DNA of 64,000 nt from Herbaspirillum sp. DW155 (GCF_037076565.1 NZ_AP029028.1:3100001-3164000), one strand, 5' to 3'; counted from the first letter of the stretch, positions 32,301-40,127 are shown. Made by a program: numbers and translations. Notes: generated from the sequence alone by a model not told the origin.

Positions 32301-33426
32301 TTTGCGCATTGGGGGTGGTGCGCAGGCGCACCAGGCGCTGTGCCAGTCCGGCGATGCGGCGCACGCGGTCCGGCAGGGCCTGGTACTGCACCACCCCACT
32401 CTCGGTAGTGTGCTTGAAGGACAGCGGCACGCCGATGACGCGGCCGTCGAATTCGGGCAGGACCACGTTCATGGCGGCATCCAACGGGTTCATGCCGCGT
32501 GTGGAATGCTGCCACTGGTCTTGCGTCATGCCGCTGGTGATGGCCTGCAGCACGGGGCGGTCCAGTTGCTCCAGCACCGACACCGACCATCCGGCCGGGG
32601 TGACGCCGCCGGCGGTGATCTCGCCCATGGCAAAGCTGGTGGTATTGATGATGAGATCGACCCGTCCCCCGGCAAAATAAGCCAGCGCGGGCGGCAGCGC
32701 GGCGCCGCTGCCGGACGAGACCCGCAGCGAGGACGTGAAGACCGGCAGCACGTCCATGCCGCGCGCCTCCAGTGCGGCGACCAGTGCATCGATGAAGGCG
32801 GTATTGCCCGAGAGCCAGTGCGCGCGGTAGAAGATGATGCCCACGGCCGGCTTGCCTGCGTGTGTGCTGGCGCGCAGGGCCAGCCAGTCGTCGAGGCTGG
32901 CATCCTGTTCCAGGTCGGGATGATAGAGGCCATGTTCCGGCAAGGCTTGTGCGGGTTCGTAACCATAGCCGGAGAAGAGCAGGCGATCCGACAGGCAGCG
33001 CAGCAGTTGCGCCAGATTGACGCTGCCGCCACCGTTGAAGTAGGCCAGCGCCTGCTGCTGCAGGTCCGGTGCGGCGGTGGAGGCGGCGGCCAGTTCGGCA
33101 TCGGGCTCGCCGGTGCCGGAGAGCACGATCAGCTGCCGACCCTCGGCGCGCGCCGCCCGCAACAGTTCCGGAAAACCGGCCACCGCACCCAGCCGTCCCA
33201 GCACGCGCAGCACGATCACGCGGGCATGGGTCAGCTCGGCGCGCAGCAGGGTCGCCAGCGTTCGCAACGGCTGGCCTTGCTCGTCGGTAGCGGATTGCAG
33301 GGCTTGCAGGTCATAGCCGGCCAGCGGCGGAAAGTCCGCCGGCAACTGGTTGCGCGCTGCGGCCAGCAGGGCCAGGTCGGTCGGGGCATGGGTGAGCAGG
33401 ACGATGCGGGCCAAGGGTTCAGACAT
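29314..33426 (-). CDS. cobN: Cobaltochelatase subunit CobN with histidine-rich insertion
   Basis: A 1370-residue CobN/BchH-type large chelatase subunit, slightly longer than the usual 1250-1300. Characteristic stretches include [17 protein letters not shown] [39 protein letters not shown] and [21 protein letters not shown]. The extra length is partly a loop of about 39 residues rich in His and Asp (about residues 668-706, DNA 31311-31425), with runs such as [15 protein letters not shown], probably a metal store or sensor. CobN inserts cobalt into hydrogenobyrinate a,c-diamide in the late-insertion pathway. Overlaps both neighbours. Confidence 0.95.
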   Translation of the reverse strand: MSEPLARIVLLTHAPTDLALLAAARNQLPADFPPLAGYDLQALQSATDEQGQPLRTLATLLRAELTHARVIVLRVLGRLGAVAGFPELLRAARAEGRQLIVLSGTGEPDAELAAASTAAPDLQQQALAYFNGGGSVNLAQLLRCLSDRLLFSGYGYEPAQALPEHGLYHPDLEQDASLDDWLALRASTHAGKPAVGIIFYRAHWLSGNTAFIDALVAALEARGMDVLPVFTSSLRVSSGSGAALPPALAYFAGGRVDLIINTTSFAMGEITAGGVTPAGWSVSVLEQLDRPVLQAITSGMTQDQWQHSTRGMNPLDAAMNVVLPEFDGRVIGVPLSFKHTTESGVVQYQALPDRVRRIAGLAQRLVRLRTTPNAQKRIAFIFTNSNSKAAQIGNAVGLDAPESLMAVLRALAADGYAIGDLPETGTALIHELVDRCSYDDILLTEDQLRRAAARIPAARYAQWFAALPAALQTRMQRQWGAAPGEAYVHDQHLVIAGLDLGNAFVALQPPRGYGMDPDAIYHQPDLPPTHHYYALYRWLDEEWGADAIVHVGKHGTLEWLPGKGVGLSEECFPDALLGDVPLFYPFIINDPGEGSQAKRRAHAVVVDHLTPPMTTADSYGALAQLTQLVDEYYQVEVLDPSKLPLLQQQIWELVRQTNLDTDLQYKLLHHDHDHDHEHGHDHGHHHHHGHHHHHDDHDHVHDDGALPHALSELDGAGVAHLIEDLDGYLCELGAAQIRDGLHILGRMPDAQQLPDMLVALTRLPNQDLPGLQEELARLFGLSLDMLLEHKGRRLNIDDALSRTAGRAIVTRADALDAIDALCLSLMQSLQQHGFAVQAIDSVIRSLLAPLFTAPVEEKPRLQPTLQKSSGSVLGGMRAMARPAPLARRAVTALAIKTTDTKALHRILAFACEQLVPRLQRTHEEIGNLLNGLRGGYIPAGPSGSPTRGMAHILPTGRNFYSVDPRSVPSQSAWRVGQQLAREVLQRHHRESGDYPESVAISIWGTSAMRTHGDDVAQILSLMGARPVWREGNRQVAGVELIPLDQLQRPRIDVTTRISGFFRDAFPQLIELIDDAVQLAIAADEPEEMNFVRKHYLRDLQQAMQSGLGQAEAAAQASYRVFGAKPGSYGAGILPLIQEKNWQDQADFAEAYINWGGYAYGRKVQGADQRAAFRQRLSGVQVALHNQDNREHDIFDSDDYLQYHGGMIATIRALSGQQPRHYFGDSHDPQRAAVRDLKEETLRVFRARVVNPKWLASIRRHGYKGGLELTATVDYLFGYDATAQVMEDWMYQQLAETYGFDPAMRAFLEQANPWAQNAIAERLLEAASRGMWQTPPVQTIEQLRTLYLHSESLLEARGETVRGSEHTKDMQ

Positions 33427-33760
33427 CGCTGGCCTCCGGTTCCGGCAGCACGTCGCCGCTGCCCAGGCGATGGAAGATGAGGTCGCTCACTTCGCGTCCG
33501 CCCTCCAGGTGTTCCACCACCACGCGCTCGATGGCACTGGCATCCTCGCAGCGATACCAGACGCCCTCGGGATAGACCACCACCACCGGGGCCTGCGCCT
33601 TGCAGGCCACCATGCAGTGGGTACGGGTGCGCTTGACGCGCAGTTCGGGGCGGGCGTCGATCTGCTCGCCCAGTACGCCGAACATGGCTTCGGCCAGCAC
33701 GCCGTTTTCGGTACAACGCGGACCCACGCACATGAGCACGTGACGATGATGGGTTCTCAT
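33419..33760 (-). CDS. [2Fe-2S] ferredoxin, thioredoxin-like type
   Basis: About 113 residues from the ATG at 33760 ([20 protein letters not shown]); the frame is open far upstream but only this part has family features. Cysteines C11, C16, C49 and C53 (CX4C ... CX3C) match thioredoxin-like [2Fe-2S] ferredoxins. Overlaps the cobN start by 8 bases. Its place in a riboswitch-controlled cobalamin operon suggests that it supplies electrons to a corrin step, for example Co(II) to Co(I) reduction before adenosylation or the CobK/CbiG stage. That role is inference. Confidence 0.88.
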   Translation of the reverse strand: MRTHHRHVLMCVGPRCTENGVLAEAMFGVLGEQIDARPELRVKRTRTHCMVACKAQAPVVVVYPEGVWYRCEDASAIERVVVEHLEGGREVSDLIFHRLGSGDVLPEPEASDV

Positions 33761-33825
33761 GGCTTGGATAGCTTTACTTTCCCTGGCGCCGCAACGCCAG
33801 ACAGGGCCCGACACCTCAGGACAAA

Positions 33826-34533
33826 TCAGCCGAAGCGGCGATAGAAGAAACCGGTCAGCCCGCCCAGCGCCAGCCAGAAGATGGCATTGGCGGCGGCGGT
33901 GGCACGGATGAAGGCCTGCGCCAGTTCTTCCGGCGCGACGCTGCCGTGAACCTCGGGCTGGGGTGCGCCGATGAAGTGCGGCGCCACCAGCAGCATCACA
34001 CCGACCAGCTTCCACGGCCAGCCACGGGTAAAGACGAACAGGCCCAGGCTGGCGGCGGTCATGGCTGCGGTCATCACCCACCAGAGCTGGCGCGCATGCA
34101 GCGGCGCGGCCAGGGTGCCGGGGACTTCCGGCGGCAAGCCCAGCGACGGCGCGACGAAGAACACGCCGTAACCGGCCAGGCCCCACAGCAGGCCGCTGCG
34201 CCAGCTGATCTTGCGGCCGCTGAGGGTAAAGGCGGCCACCAGCATCAGCGCAAAACCGACCGCCATGCTGACGTTGGCCAGCACGGTATAGCCGGTGCGC
34301 TCGGCGCCGTCGGCGGGTTCCCAGGCATCGGCGTCATGGGTGTGCTCATGCTCGTGCGCATGCTCGTGGGCATCGGCTGCGTGGGTAGCGGATTCGCCGG
34401 CCTTTTCATATTCCTCGGCCTTGAGGATGATCTTCTCGACCTGAAATTGCTGTACCGCCGACAGCAGCACGCCCGACAAGGCGCCTGCGATGACCACCGC
34501 CGACGCCATGCGCCGCAGGACCGTCCAGTTCAT
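33826..34533 (-). CDS. cbtA: Cobalt transporter subunit CbtA
   Basis: About 235 residues from the ATG at 34533. Several membrane segments (MASAVVIAGALSGVLLSA, VSMAVGFALMLVAAFTL, GLLWGLAGYGVFFVAPSLGL, WVMTAAMTAASLGLFVF, AIFWLALGGLTGFFY). The first extramembrane loop is His-rich (HAADAHEHAHEHEHTHDAD), as expected for a cobalt transporter. CbtA is typically co-encoded with CbtB under B12 riboswitches, as here. Ten bases after the cbtB stop. Confidence 0.94.
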   Translation of the reverse strand: MNWTVLRRMASAVVIAGALSGVLLSAVQQFQVEKIILKAEEYEKAGESATHAADAHEHAHEHEHTHDADAWEPADGAERTGYTVLANVSMAVGFALMLVAAFTLSGRKISWRSGLLWGLAGYGVFFVAPSLGLPPEVPGTLAAPLHARQLWWVMTAAMTAASLGLFVFTRGWPWKLVGVMLLVAPHFIGAPQPEVHGSVAPEELAQAFIRATAAANAIFWLALGGLTGFFYRRFG

Positions 34534-34543
34534 CGTCCGCTCC

Positions 34544-34759
34544 TCAGTGGCAGGGGAAACCGGCCGAGTGGCGGCCGTCGTGGGCGGCATTGTGCAGCTC
34601 GACCCGGGAAGCGAAACCGGCGCCGTAGATCAGCGCAACCCCCAGCGCAAAGGCCAGCAGCGCAGGCGCGATGCGGTCGCGCCAGACCTGGCTGCCGGCG
34701 TGGGCGGAGGGGATGGAGTCGGCGACTGGGCGGGCGTTCAGACCGGAGCGAGTGGACAT
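34544..34759 (-). CDS. cbtB: Cobalt transporter subunit CbtB
   Basis: A 71-residue protein with a single membrane helix (ALLAFALGVALIYGAGF) and the CbtB C-terminal metal-ligand tail VELHNAAHDGRHSAGFPCH. Shine-Dalgarno AAGGAAA lies 5 bases before the ATG. First gene of the cobalamin operon, directly downstream of the riboswitch. Length is typical for CbtB (about 60-70). Confidence 0.93.
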   Translation of the reverse strand: MSTRSGLNARPVADSIPSAHAGSQVWRDRIAPALLAFALGVALIYGAGFASRVELHNAAHDGRHSAGFPCH

Positions 34760-34911
34760 GCGCTTTCCTTGGACAGGTGAATGAAACGAAGGAAGCCACG
34801 CGACGAGCGCCCATGCACGATCCCGCCGTCATCGGACGGCGCCGGTTCACACCAGCGGGAAATGATGGAAGCTTTCCGCATGATCGCCCTCCGCGATGCA
34901 TTGAAGAAGTT

Positions 34912-35082
34912 GCCACTGGCCGGTCTCCGGGCTGGCGAGGGGAAGCCTGGGCTTCGGGACAGGCGCCTTCCCATGCGCGCGGCACAGTGGCGTAGTGCGT
35001 GTCCTTCCTCGCTTACCGTTGCGGGGGCAGCGCCGGCCTTGGCGCGATGCTGTGGCACCGGCCGCACCGGCTTCCCGTTTCA
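34912..35082 (-). promoter_or_regulatory. Cobalamin (AdoCbl) riboswitch
   Basis: On the minus strand the hallmark segment GCTGCCCCCGCAACGGTAAG is at about 35011-35031, the 5' part GGGAAGCCGGTGCGGCCGGT at about 35055-35077, and the B12 box GCCAGCCCGGAGACCGGC at 34919-34936. These come in the correct order and spacing for the class. The element lies 153 bases upstream of cbtB and should shut off the operon when adenosylcobalamin is abundant. I did not identify the expression platform with certainty. Confidence 0.93.
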
Positions 35083-35207
35083 ATCCCGGACGCGGCTGCG
35101 CGCGGGATACCAGAAGCAATGCTAAGGGGCGAAGTATAAAGGCGGGGACCGCCTTGGGCAACCGCGATCGTCAGCGCGGCCAGCCCGGCCGTCTGCTGGC
35201 GGCGGCT

Positions 35208-35822
35208 TCAGCGGGGCGTGTCAGACCGCGCAGGCGAGGCAAGAGAGGATGCGGATGAAGACGACACGGGCGCTTCGGCCAGTTTGTAATACAGGCTCAT
35301 TTCCACGCCCATGCGGCTGGGAATGCGGGCCACATAGGCCGAACGCTGGCGCGTGCCGCTGCCCTGCCCGTGCATTTCCATCAGGCACAGGTAACGTTCG
35401 CCCAGATAGCCCAGCATGGCAAACAAAGCCTTTTGCGGACGTTCCAGCCGGGGCGCGGCGTCCGCGCTCAGGCCGACGGCGCGGTCGAGGTAGCCCCGGT
35501 GCGAATTGACGAAGAGGTAGTCGCGCCCGGGCGGCTTGCCGCTGGCATAGCCGATGCGCAGCATGCGGTTGTCGCCATCGGGCAGGTAGAGGCTGTAGGA
35601 CGATGCCGGGCCGCCTTCCATGACCTCCATCCGGCCCGCCACAGGATCGATGCTGACCGCGCTCAAGGGCATCTGGTCCACGGTCAGGCAGCTGTCCAGC
35701 ACTTCTTCGGGCGGCGCTGGTGGCCCCGGCAGTGCGACCCAGCAGAGCAAGAGCAGGATCAATGACAGACAGCGCAGCCTGCCTGACCGGGAACGGCACG
35801 CAGGGGCAAGGACGCGGTTCAA
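35208..35822 (-). CDS. Orphan exported protein, about 204 aa
   Basis: The best start is the TTG at 35822: it has a perfect AAGGAG six bases upstream and leads into a signal peptide (CLSLILLLLCWVALPG). The mature part has no recognisable domain (LDSCLTVDQMPLSAVSIDPV, SYSLYLPDGDNRMLRIGYA, RYLCLMEMHGQG) and looks like a small periplasmic beta-rich protein with a Ser/Ala-rich tail. The frame stays open 327 bases further upstream, but that portion lacks a good start. A palindrome TGAGA-N4-TCTCA lies about 85 bases upstream and is shared with the next upstream gene. Function unknown. Confidence 0.7.
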   Translation of the reverse strand: MNRVLAPACRSRSGRLRCLSLILLLLCWVALPGPPAPPEEVLDSCLTVDQMPLSAVSIDPVAGRMEVMEGGPASSYSLYLPDGDNRMLRIGYASGKPPGRDYLFVNSHRGYLDRAVGLSADAAPRLERPQKALFAMLGYLGERYLCLMEMHGQGSGTRQRSAYVARIPSRMGVEMSLYYKLAEAPVSSSSASSLASPARSDTPR

Positions 35823-35905
35823 GGGCAGCTCCTTCAGGCAACAGGGGTGGGGGCGGCGAGGATCAGACCTCGCCCCATAGTTGCAGAAGAGCAATGCAAT
35901 GAATA

Positions 35906-35919
35906 TGAGAAAACTCTCA
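35906..35919 (-). promoter_or_regulatory. Palindrome TGAGA-AAAC-TCTCA, candidate operator
   Basis: Perfect 5-bp inverted repeat with a 4-base spacer, 84 bases upstream of the TTG start at 35822. On the minus strand it reads ATTGAGAGTTTTCTCAT. The same 17-base element with one change occurs at 36796-36812 upstream of the neighbouring unknown gene. Confidence 0.5.
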
Positions 35920-36003
35920 ATGACGACAGGAAGTCGCTTCTTGCTGGCTTTTTGAATTCGTGGCTGCACGGGCGTCACCGGCAGTCCGGAAGCTGTCGCC
36001 TCT

Positions 36004-36693
36004 TCAGCGCCTCCGGGCAGCCACGCTGAAAAAGAGATCGAGGGAGATGAAATGCCACTGCGCCGCGTCGGCGTCATACAGGGCGAGCTGGTTGATTTCC
36101 TGACCGGACGCGGCTGTGGCCGGTACCCGGTCGATGGCGCGGGCGGCATGCCGGTGGCGCTCGGACGGGCTCAGTCTGAGCAGACGGGCCTCGGTCTCGC
36201 AGCGGGCAAACAGCCCGGCGCACTCCCACAAGCGGGCCGCACACTCCAGATCGGCCAGCCCGATGTCCAGGGTGATGGTGTCGATGCGCTCCGACACCCT
36301 GGCCACCTTGGTCGAGGACAGCCGTACCGGCCCACCCTGCGCGCGCACCGCCAGGCAGCCGTCATGCGCGCCCCAGGCCATGTGCAGGCAGTACGGCAGG
36401 TAGCCGTGGTGACGCGCGATCAACTCGTCCGGAGAAAACGCCGCTGCCGGCAGAACCTGGTAGTCCTGCGGCGTCAAGCCCAGCCAGAGCGCATCCAGAC
36501 TGGCCTCGAAGGGCGACAGATAGGTCACCATCGCCTGGCTGCCGCTGGCCTGGCCGAACATGACCGGTTCGCACAGGACCTGACCGGCGCCAGCGGGGTA
36601 CTGGCGCACCAGCACATACAGCGGCAGCGCGGCCATGACCGTGTAGCGGCGACCGGCAGGAAAGCCAAGGGGCTGCGGGGGATAAGGGAACAC
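36004..36693 (-). CDS. Orphan protein, about 229 aa
   Basis: The GTG at 36693 is preferred: GAGGAG stands 7 bases upstream, whereas the frame's first ATG (36777) has none. The protein (MFPYPPQPLGFPAGRRYTVM, LYVLVRQYPAG, PFEASLDALWLGLTPQDYQVL, LYDADAAQWHFISLDLFFSV) has no signal peptide or membrane helix that I can see and matches no family I know. It shares a palindromic upstream element with the adjacent exported orphan, so the two may form one regulon. Function unknown. Confidence 0.65.
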   Translation of the reverse strand: MFPYPPQPLGFPAGRRYTVMAALPLYVLVRQYPAGAGQVLCEPVMFGQASGSQAMVTYLSPFEASLDALWLGLTPQDYQVLPAAAFSPDELIARHHGYLPYCLHMAWGAHDGCLAVRAQGGPVRLSSTKVARVSERIDTITLDIGLADLECAARLWECAGLFARCETEARLLRLSPSERHRHAARAIDRVPATAASGQEINQLALYDADAAQWHFISLDLFFSVAARRR

Positions 36694-36796
36694 GGCGCCA
36701 CTCCTCACGGAAAACACGATCGTGGCGGCAGCCCTGCTCGATTCATCTGCTGTCGCCGAAAAAAGACATGTTTCCACAGATGCAAACCCGCTTGAA

Positions 36797-36810
36797 TGAG
36801 AAAAGTCTCA
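36797..36810 (-). promoter_or_regulatory. Palindrome TGAGA-AAAG-TCTCA, candidate operator
   Basis: Second copy of the TGAGA-N4-TCTCA element, about 104 bases upstream of the GTG at 36693. Minus-strand reading ATTGAGACTTTTCTCAT differs at one position from the copy at 35906. TTGAGA could also be a -35 hexamer, so a promoter role is possible as well as an operator role. Confidence 0.5.
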
Positions 36811-36952
36811 ATCAGCGCGGGAGAATGGTGCCGGGAGAAGGGCGAGGACAGGCGGGTTCCAGCCCATGTGAAGAAATAGGTCATGCGCGCAGCGCCAGGC
36901 CCGTGTGCAAGGGTGGCATGTCAGGCGGCGTCCACAGCACATGAACGGAAAG

Positions 36953-36989
36953 GCAAAAAAACAGCCGGCCTGGCGCGCAGCCAGGCCGG
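36953..36989 (-). terminator. Intrinsic terminator of the proline-rich unit
   Basis: Perfect 10-bp stem CCGGCCTGGC (36965-36974) / GCCAGGCCGG (36980-36989); on the minus strand it is followed by a run of seven T. It closes the transcription unit that contains the two proline-rich genes. Confidence 0.88.
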
Positions 36990-37013
36990 ACAGTGCGAAT
37001 CCCGCGAACCTCG

Positions 37014-37160
37014 CTACATGCGCAAGGGCGTGTCGCCAGGCCGGGGACTCAGCGGCGGATCTTCCACCGGCACCGGCTCATCGTCCGGCAGCGGTGGCGG
37101 GGGCAGGTTGGGTTCATTGACGGGCGGGGTTTCCTGGGGGGTATGCAGGGTCTGGTTCAA
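37014..37160 (-). CDS. Small proline-rich peptide, 48 aa (TTG start)
   Basis: The TTG at 37160 has an ideal AAGGAGG five bases upstream, better than the ATG at 37184. The 48-residue product is one-third proline (HTPQETPPVNEPN, LPDDEPVPVEDPPLSP). Its start resembles the C-terminal part of the preceding gene (QDTPPVEVPPLDP). It stands between that gene and a strong terminator. Function unknown; possibly intrinsically disordered. Confidence 0.55.
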   Translation of the reverse strand: MNQTLHTPQETPPVNEPNLPPPPLPDDEPVPVEDPPLSPRPGDTPLRM

Positions 37161-37209
37161 ACAGGCCTCCTTGGGTGCGGTCATGCCGGCCACGGGTAGC
37201 AGCGCGTAC

Positions 37210-37566
37210 TCAGCGCTGGCCGCCCACGGGGTTCTGATGCGGGATGGGGTCCAGCGGCGGGGTCGGGTCCAGCGGCGGGACTTCCACGGGCGGGGTGTCC
37301 TGGGGCTTGTGCATGGTGTTCTCCTGGGCGGGTGGAAGGGACGGGCTGCCCGCGGGATGCGGCAGGATGCCGTCATCGGCGTTGGCCAGCGGGTCTTCGG
37401 TGCCGTCGGGCTCGACCCCGTGGGCCGGGTCGGTCTCGATGTGGTCCGGTACGGCCGCGCGCGGCGGCGCGGGTGGCAGGCCGGGCGGACGCAACAAGGC
37501 GGCAGCCGGCGCCTGGGGGGATGCCGTATGGCGCGGCAAGACGGGATCCGGATGAGGCTGGTCCAT
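37210..37566 (-). CDS. Proline-rich disordered protein, 118 aa, with a possible internal start
   Basis: The ATG at 37566 has a perfect AAGGAGG seven bases upstream. The product is rich in Pro, Ala, His and Asp (MDQPHPDPVLPRH, RPPGLPPAPPRAAVPD, TEDPLANADDGILPHPAG) with no domain. An in-frame ATG at 37314 has its own Shine-Dalgarno (AGGAG, six bases upstream) and would give a separate 34-residue peptide (MHKPQDTPPVEVPPLDPT) resembling the next gene's product. A conserved TCCTACA-type element lies about 65-95 bases upstream. No function can be assigned. Confidence 0.6.
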   Translation of the reverse strand: MDQPHPDPVLPRHTASPQAPAAALLRPPGLPPAPPRAAVPDHIETDPAHGVEPDGTEDPLANADDGILPHPAGSPSLPPAQENTMHKPQDTPPVEVPPLDPTPPLDPIPHQNPVGGQR

Positions 37567-37628
37567 GGCGGTCCTCCTTGGGGTGGTTGGAAGGCACACG
37601 CCATCTTACGAAGCCCCTGCCCTGCCCT

Positions 37629-37659
37629 CAGCCAGACATCGGCCCATTCGCCTGTAGGA
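37629..37659 (-). promoter_or_regulatory. TCCTACA-type conserved element, site A
   Basis: Minus-strand sequence begins TCCTACAGGCGAATGGGCCG and continues ATGTC. It matches site B (40097-40127) at 23 of the first 25 positions. It lies 63 bases upstream of the proline-rich gene start and just downstream of the pgm terminator, the expected place for that gene's promoter. Whether it is a sigma-factor site or an activator site is not known. Confidence 0.6.
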
Positions 37660-37665
37660 AGGAGG

Positions 37666-37701
37666 GAAGAAAAACGCCGCCGGCCCGAGGGGCGGCGGCG
37701 T
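37666..37701 (-). terminator. Intrinsic terminator of pgm
   Basis: GC-rich hairpin ACGCCGCC ... GGCGGCGT (37674-37701) followed on the minus strand by TTTTTCTTCC. It lies 23 bases after the pgm stop. Confidence 0.88.
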
Positions 37702-37724
37702 CCTGTGCGCAGCGTCGGGGCGAC

Positions 37725-39374
37725 TCAGCCGGCCTTGAGCGCGCGGGTGACGATCTCTTGCGCCTCGGCAAAGATGCGCTCCAGGTGGGCCTGGTCGCGG
37801 AAGCTCTCGGCATAGATCTTGTAGATGCTCTCGGTACCGGACGGACGGGCCGCGAACCAGCCATTGTCGGTGACGATCTTGAGCCCGCCAAAAGCCTTGC
37901 CGTTGGCCGGCGCCGTGGTCATCACTTCGCGGATGGTCTCGCCGGCCAGTTCGGTGGAACTGACATCCTGCGGCGACAGCCTGGACAGGCGCGCCTTCTG
38001 CTCCGGCGTGGCGGCGGCTTCCTTGCGGCCGTTGACCGGCGCGCCCAGCTGACGGGTCAGGTCCTGGTAGATCTGTCCAGGGTCGTTGCCGGTACGGGCG
38101 GTCATCTCGGCGGCCAGCAAGGCGGCGGTGATGCCGTCCTTGTCGGTGCTCCACGGCTGGCCGTCGAAGCGCACGAAGGAGGCGCCGGCGCTTTCCTCGC
38201 AACCGAAGGCCAGGCTACCGTCATACAGGCCATCGACGAACCACTTGAAGCCCACCGGCATCTCCAGCAGCTTGCGGCCCAGATGCGCGGCCACGCGATT
38301 GATCATCTGGCTCGACACCAGGGTCTTGCCCACGGCGGCATCGGCGCGCCAGGCCGGACGATGGCCGAAGAGGTAGTACACCGCCACCGAGAGATAGTCA
38401 TTGGCCGGCAGCAGGCCGGTGCTCCTGGCGACGATGCCGTGGCGGTCATGGTCGGTATCGCAGGCCACGGCCACGTCGAAGCGGTCCTTCAGGGCGATCA
38501 GCTCGCTCATGGCATAGGGCGAGGACGGATCCATGCGGATCTGCGCATCCCAGTCCAGCGGCACGAAGCGGAAGCTGGCATCGACGTCGGTGTTGACCAC
38601 TTCCAGATTGAGCTTGTAGCGATCGGCGATGGCCGACCAGTAATGCAGCCCGGCGCCGCCCAGCGGGTCCACGCCGATCTTGACGTTGGCCGCACCGATG
38701 GCGGCCAGGTCGATGATGTTGGGCAGGTCGCCCACATAGTTGTCCAGATAGTCGTAGCGGCGCGTAGTCTCGGCCTTGAGCGCCTTCTCGAAGCTGATCC
38801 GGCGCACGCCTTCCAGCTTGTGCTCCAGATAGCCGTTGGCGCGCTGCTCGATCCAGCTGGTGACGTTGGAGTCCGACGGGCCGCCATTGGGCATGTTGTA
38901 TTTGAAGCCGCCATTGTCGGGCGGATTGTGCGAAGGCGTGACCACGATGCCATCGGCCAGCTTGTCCCGGTGCACGCGGTTGTGCGTGAGGATGGCGTGC
39001 GAGACCGCCGGCGTGGGCGCATAAGGACTGCCCTCGGCCAGCATGGTCACCACCTCGTTGGCAGCCAGCACTTCCAGCGCGCTATGCCAGGCCGGCTCCG
39101 ACAGGGCATGGGTATCGATGCCCAGGAACAGCGGGCCCTTGAAGCCCTGCTCCTTGCGGTAGTCGCAGATGGCCTGGGTAATGGCCAGCACGTGCCATTC
39201 ATTGAAGCTGTGGGCATTGGCATTGCCACGATGACCGGAGGTGCCAAACGCCACCCGGTGGCTGGCCTCGGCCACATCGGGACGCAGGCTGTAATAATTG
39301 GACAGCAGCACCGGCAGGTTCACCAGGGCCGAAGGCGCGGCACGCTTGCCGGCGAGGGGATTGACGTGACTCAT
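37725..39374 (-). CDS. pgm: Phosphoglucomutase, alpha-D-glucose specific
   Basis: About 549 residues from the ATG at 39374 (MSHVNPLAGKRAAPSAL). Family motifs: VAFGTSGHRG near the N-terminus, the phosphoserine loop VVTPSHNPPDNGGFKYN, the metal-binding loop ACDTDHDRHGIV, the sugar loop FGCEESAGASFVR, and the phosphate-binding ARPSGTESIYKIY. It interconverts glucose 1-phosphate and glucose 6-phosphate. With GalU 1.5 kb away it supplies UDP-glucose for exopolysaccharide or trehalose. Monocistronic, closed by its own terminator. Confidence 0.96.
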   Translation of the reverse strand: MSHVNPLAGKRAAPSALVNLPVLLSNYYSLRPDVAEASHRVAFGTSGHRGNANAHSFNEWHVLAITQAICDYRKEQGFKGPLFLGIDTHALSEPAWHSALEVLAANEVVTMLAEGSPYAPTPAVSHAILTHNRVHRDKLADGIVVTPSHNPPDNGGFKYNMPNGGPSDSNVTSWIEQRANGYLEHKLEGVRRISFEKALKAETTRRYDYLDNYVGDLPNIIDLAAIGAANVKIGVDPLGGAGLHYWSAIADRYKLNLEVVNTDVDASFRFVPLDWDAQIRMDPSSPYAMSELIALKDRFDVAVACDTDHDRHGIVARSTGLLPANDYLSVAVYYLFGHRPAWRADAAVGKTLVSSQMINRVAAHLGRKLLEMPVGFKWFVDGLYDGSLAFGCEESAGASFVRFDGQPWSTDKDGITAALLAAEMTARTGNDPGQIYQDLTRQLGAPVNGRKEAAATPEQKARLSRLSPQDVSSTELAGETIREVMTTAPANGKAFGGLKIVTDNGWFAARPSGTESIYKIYAESFRDQAHLERIFAEAQEIVTRALKAG

Positions 39375-39631
39375 GATGTTTTTTTCTGGATGAATGGATA
39401 CCTGAGGAAACGAAGGCGGCGGCCCGCTTGCACAGCGTCTGCAGTGTCCTTGCCCATCCGGCAGGCACGTTGCGCCCCTTCGCAACTTAATCTTTTTTCA
39501 ACATCGCAGGTATTGTAACGCCAGGATGGCGCGCTGCAGCATCGATATGAAGATTCTTGCAGAAGTCTTGCCGCAGAGCACTGTTCACGGGCTTGTGCGC
39601 GAATAAGCGGCGTGCCGGCATGAAGCGATGT

Positions 39632-39670
39632 GCTCAAAAACAAAACGCGCCCGGGCCTGGGCCCGGACGC
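39632..39670 (-). terminator. Intrinsic terminator of the YeaQ/GlsB gene
   Basis: Hairpin GCGCCCGGGCC ... GGCCCGGACGC (39647-39670, one mismatch) followed on the minus strand by TTTTGTTTTTG. Confidence 0.85.
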
Positions 39671-39719
39671 ATCCTGTGACGACAAGCACGGCGGCCGCAG
39701 CGGCCACCTGCCCGCAACG

Positions 39720-39971
39720 TCAGGCGCGCCGGAAGGCGCGCACGATCACCAGCAGCACGATCGCTCCCAGCGTGGCCGTGACGATGGAGGCCAGAATACC
39801 GCCGCCGACGGCAATACCCAGCAGGCCCGCCAGCCAGCCGCCGATGACTGCGCCCACGATGCCGATGAGGATGTCAGCCAGCAGCCCGAAGCCACCACCC
39901 TTGACCAGCACGCCGGCCAGCCAGCCGGCAACGGCACCAATGATCAGCCATGCGATGAGTCCGTGTTCCAT
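39720..39971 (-). CDS. GlsB/YeaQ/YmgE-family stress-response membrane protein
   Basis: An 83-residue, glycine-rich, three-helix membrane protein (IAWLIIGAVAGWLAGVLVKG, GLLADILIGIVGAVIGGWLA, GGILASIVTATLGAIVLLVI) ending in basic RAFRRA. This is the transglycosylase-associated (YeaQ/GlsB) family, induced in several bacteria by general stress or stationary phase. Shine-Dalgarno AAGGGAA precedes the ATG at 39971. A conserved TCCTACA-type element lies at 40097-40127, upstream, and a strong terminator follows. Confidence 0.92.
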   Translation of the reverse strand: MEHGLIAWLIIGAVAGWLAGVLVKGGGFGLLADILIGIVGAVIGGWLAGLLGIAVGGGILASIVTATLGAIVLLVIVRAFRRA

Positions 39972-40096
39972 GATGTTCCCTTTCACTCGTTCGGTCGTTC
40001 TTGGGTTGATGTCGGAAACCGTCATCCGGTCTCCTCTTCTCTGCAAGCGCTCGGCGAAACAGATGAGGTGATGATAGAAAGGCGCGCCCCGGAGAA

Positions 40097-40127
40097 CTAT
40101 CGGACAGCGGCCCATTCCCCTGTAGGA
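40097..40127 (-). promoter_or_regulatory. TCCTACA-type conserved element, site B
   Basis: Minus strand: TCCTACAGGGGAATGGGCCG, then CTGTCCGATAG. It lies 126 bases upstream of the YeaQ/GlsB start. TCCTACA and GATAG are 19 bases apart, a distance compatible with -35 and -10 elements. Confidence 0.6.

Larger units (their letters stand above)
36694..37013. other. Intergenic region with palindrome and terminator, no gene seen
   Basis: A 320-base gap. It holds the upstream palindrome of the 36004-36693 gene (36797-36810) and the terminator of the proline-rich unit (36953-36989). I see no further gene. Confidence 0.5.

Noticed and set aside
29173..33480. A very long open frame on the plus strand opposite cobN (about 1435 codons).
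   Set aside because: It is a by-product of GC-rich codon use in cobN on the other strand: no family motifs, no ribosome site, and Gln/Arg/His-rich nonsense composition.
34320..34400. His-rich loop of CbtA as a novel feature.
   Set aside because: His-rich loops are expected in CbtA cobalt transporters; it is mentioned only as part of the cobalt-relay idea.
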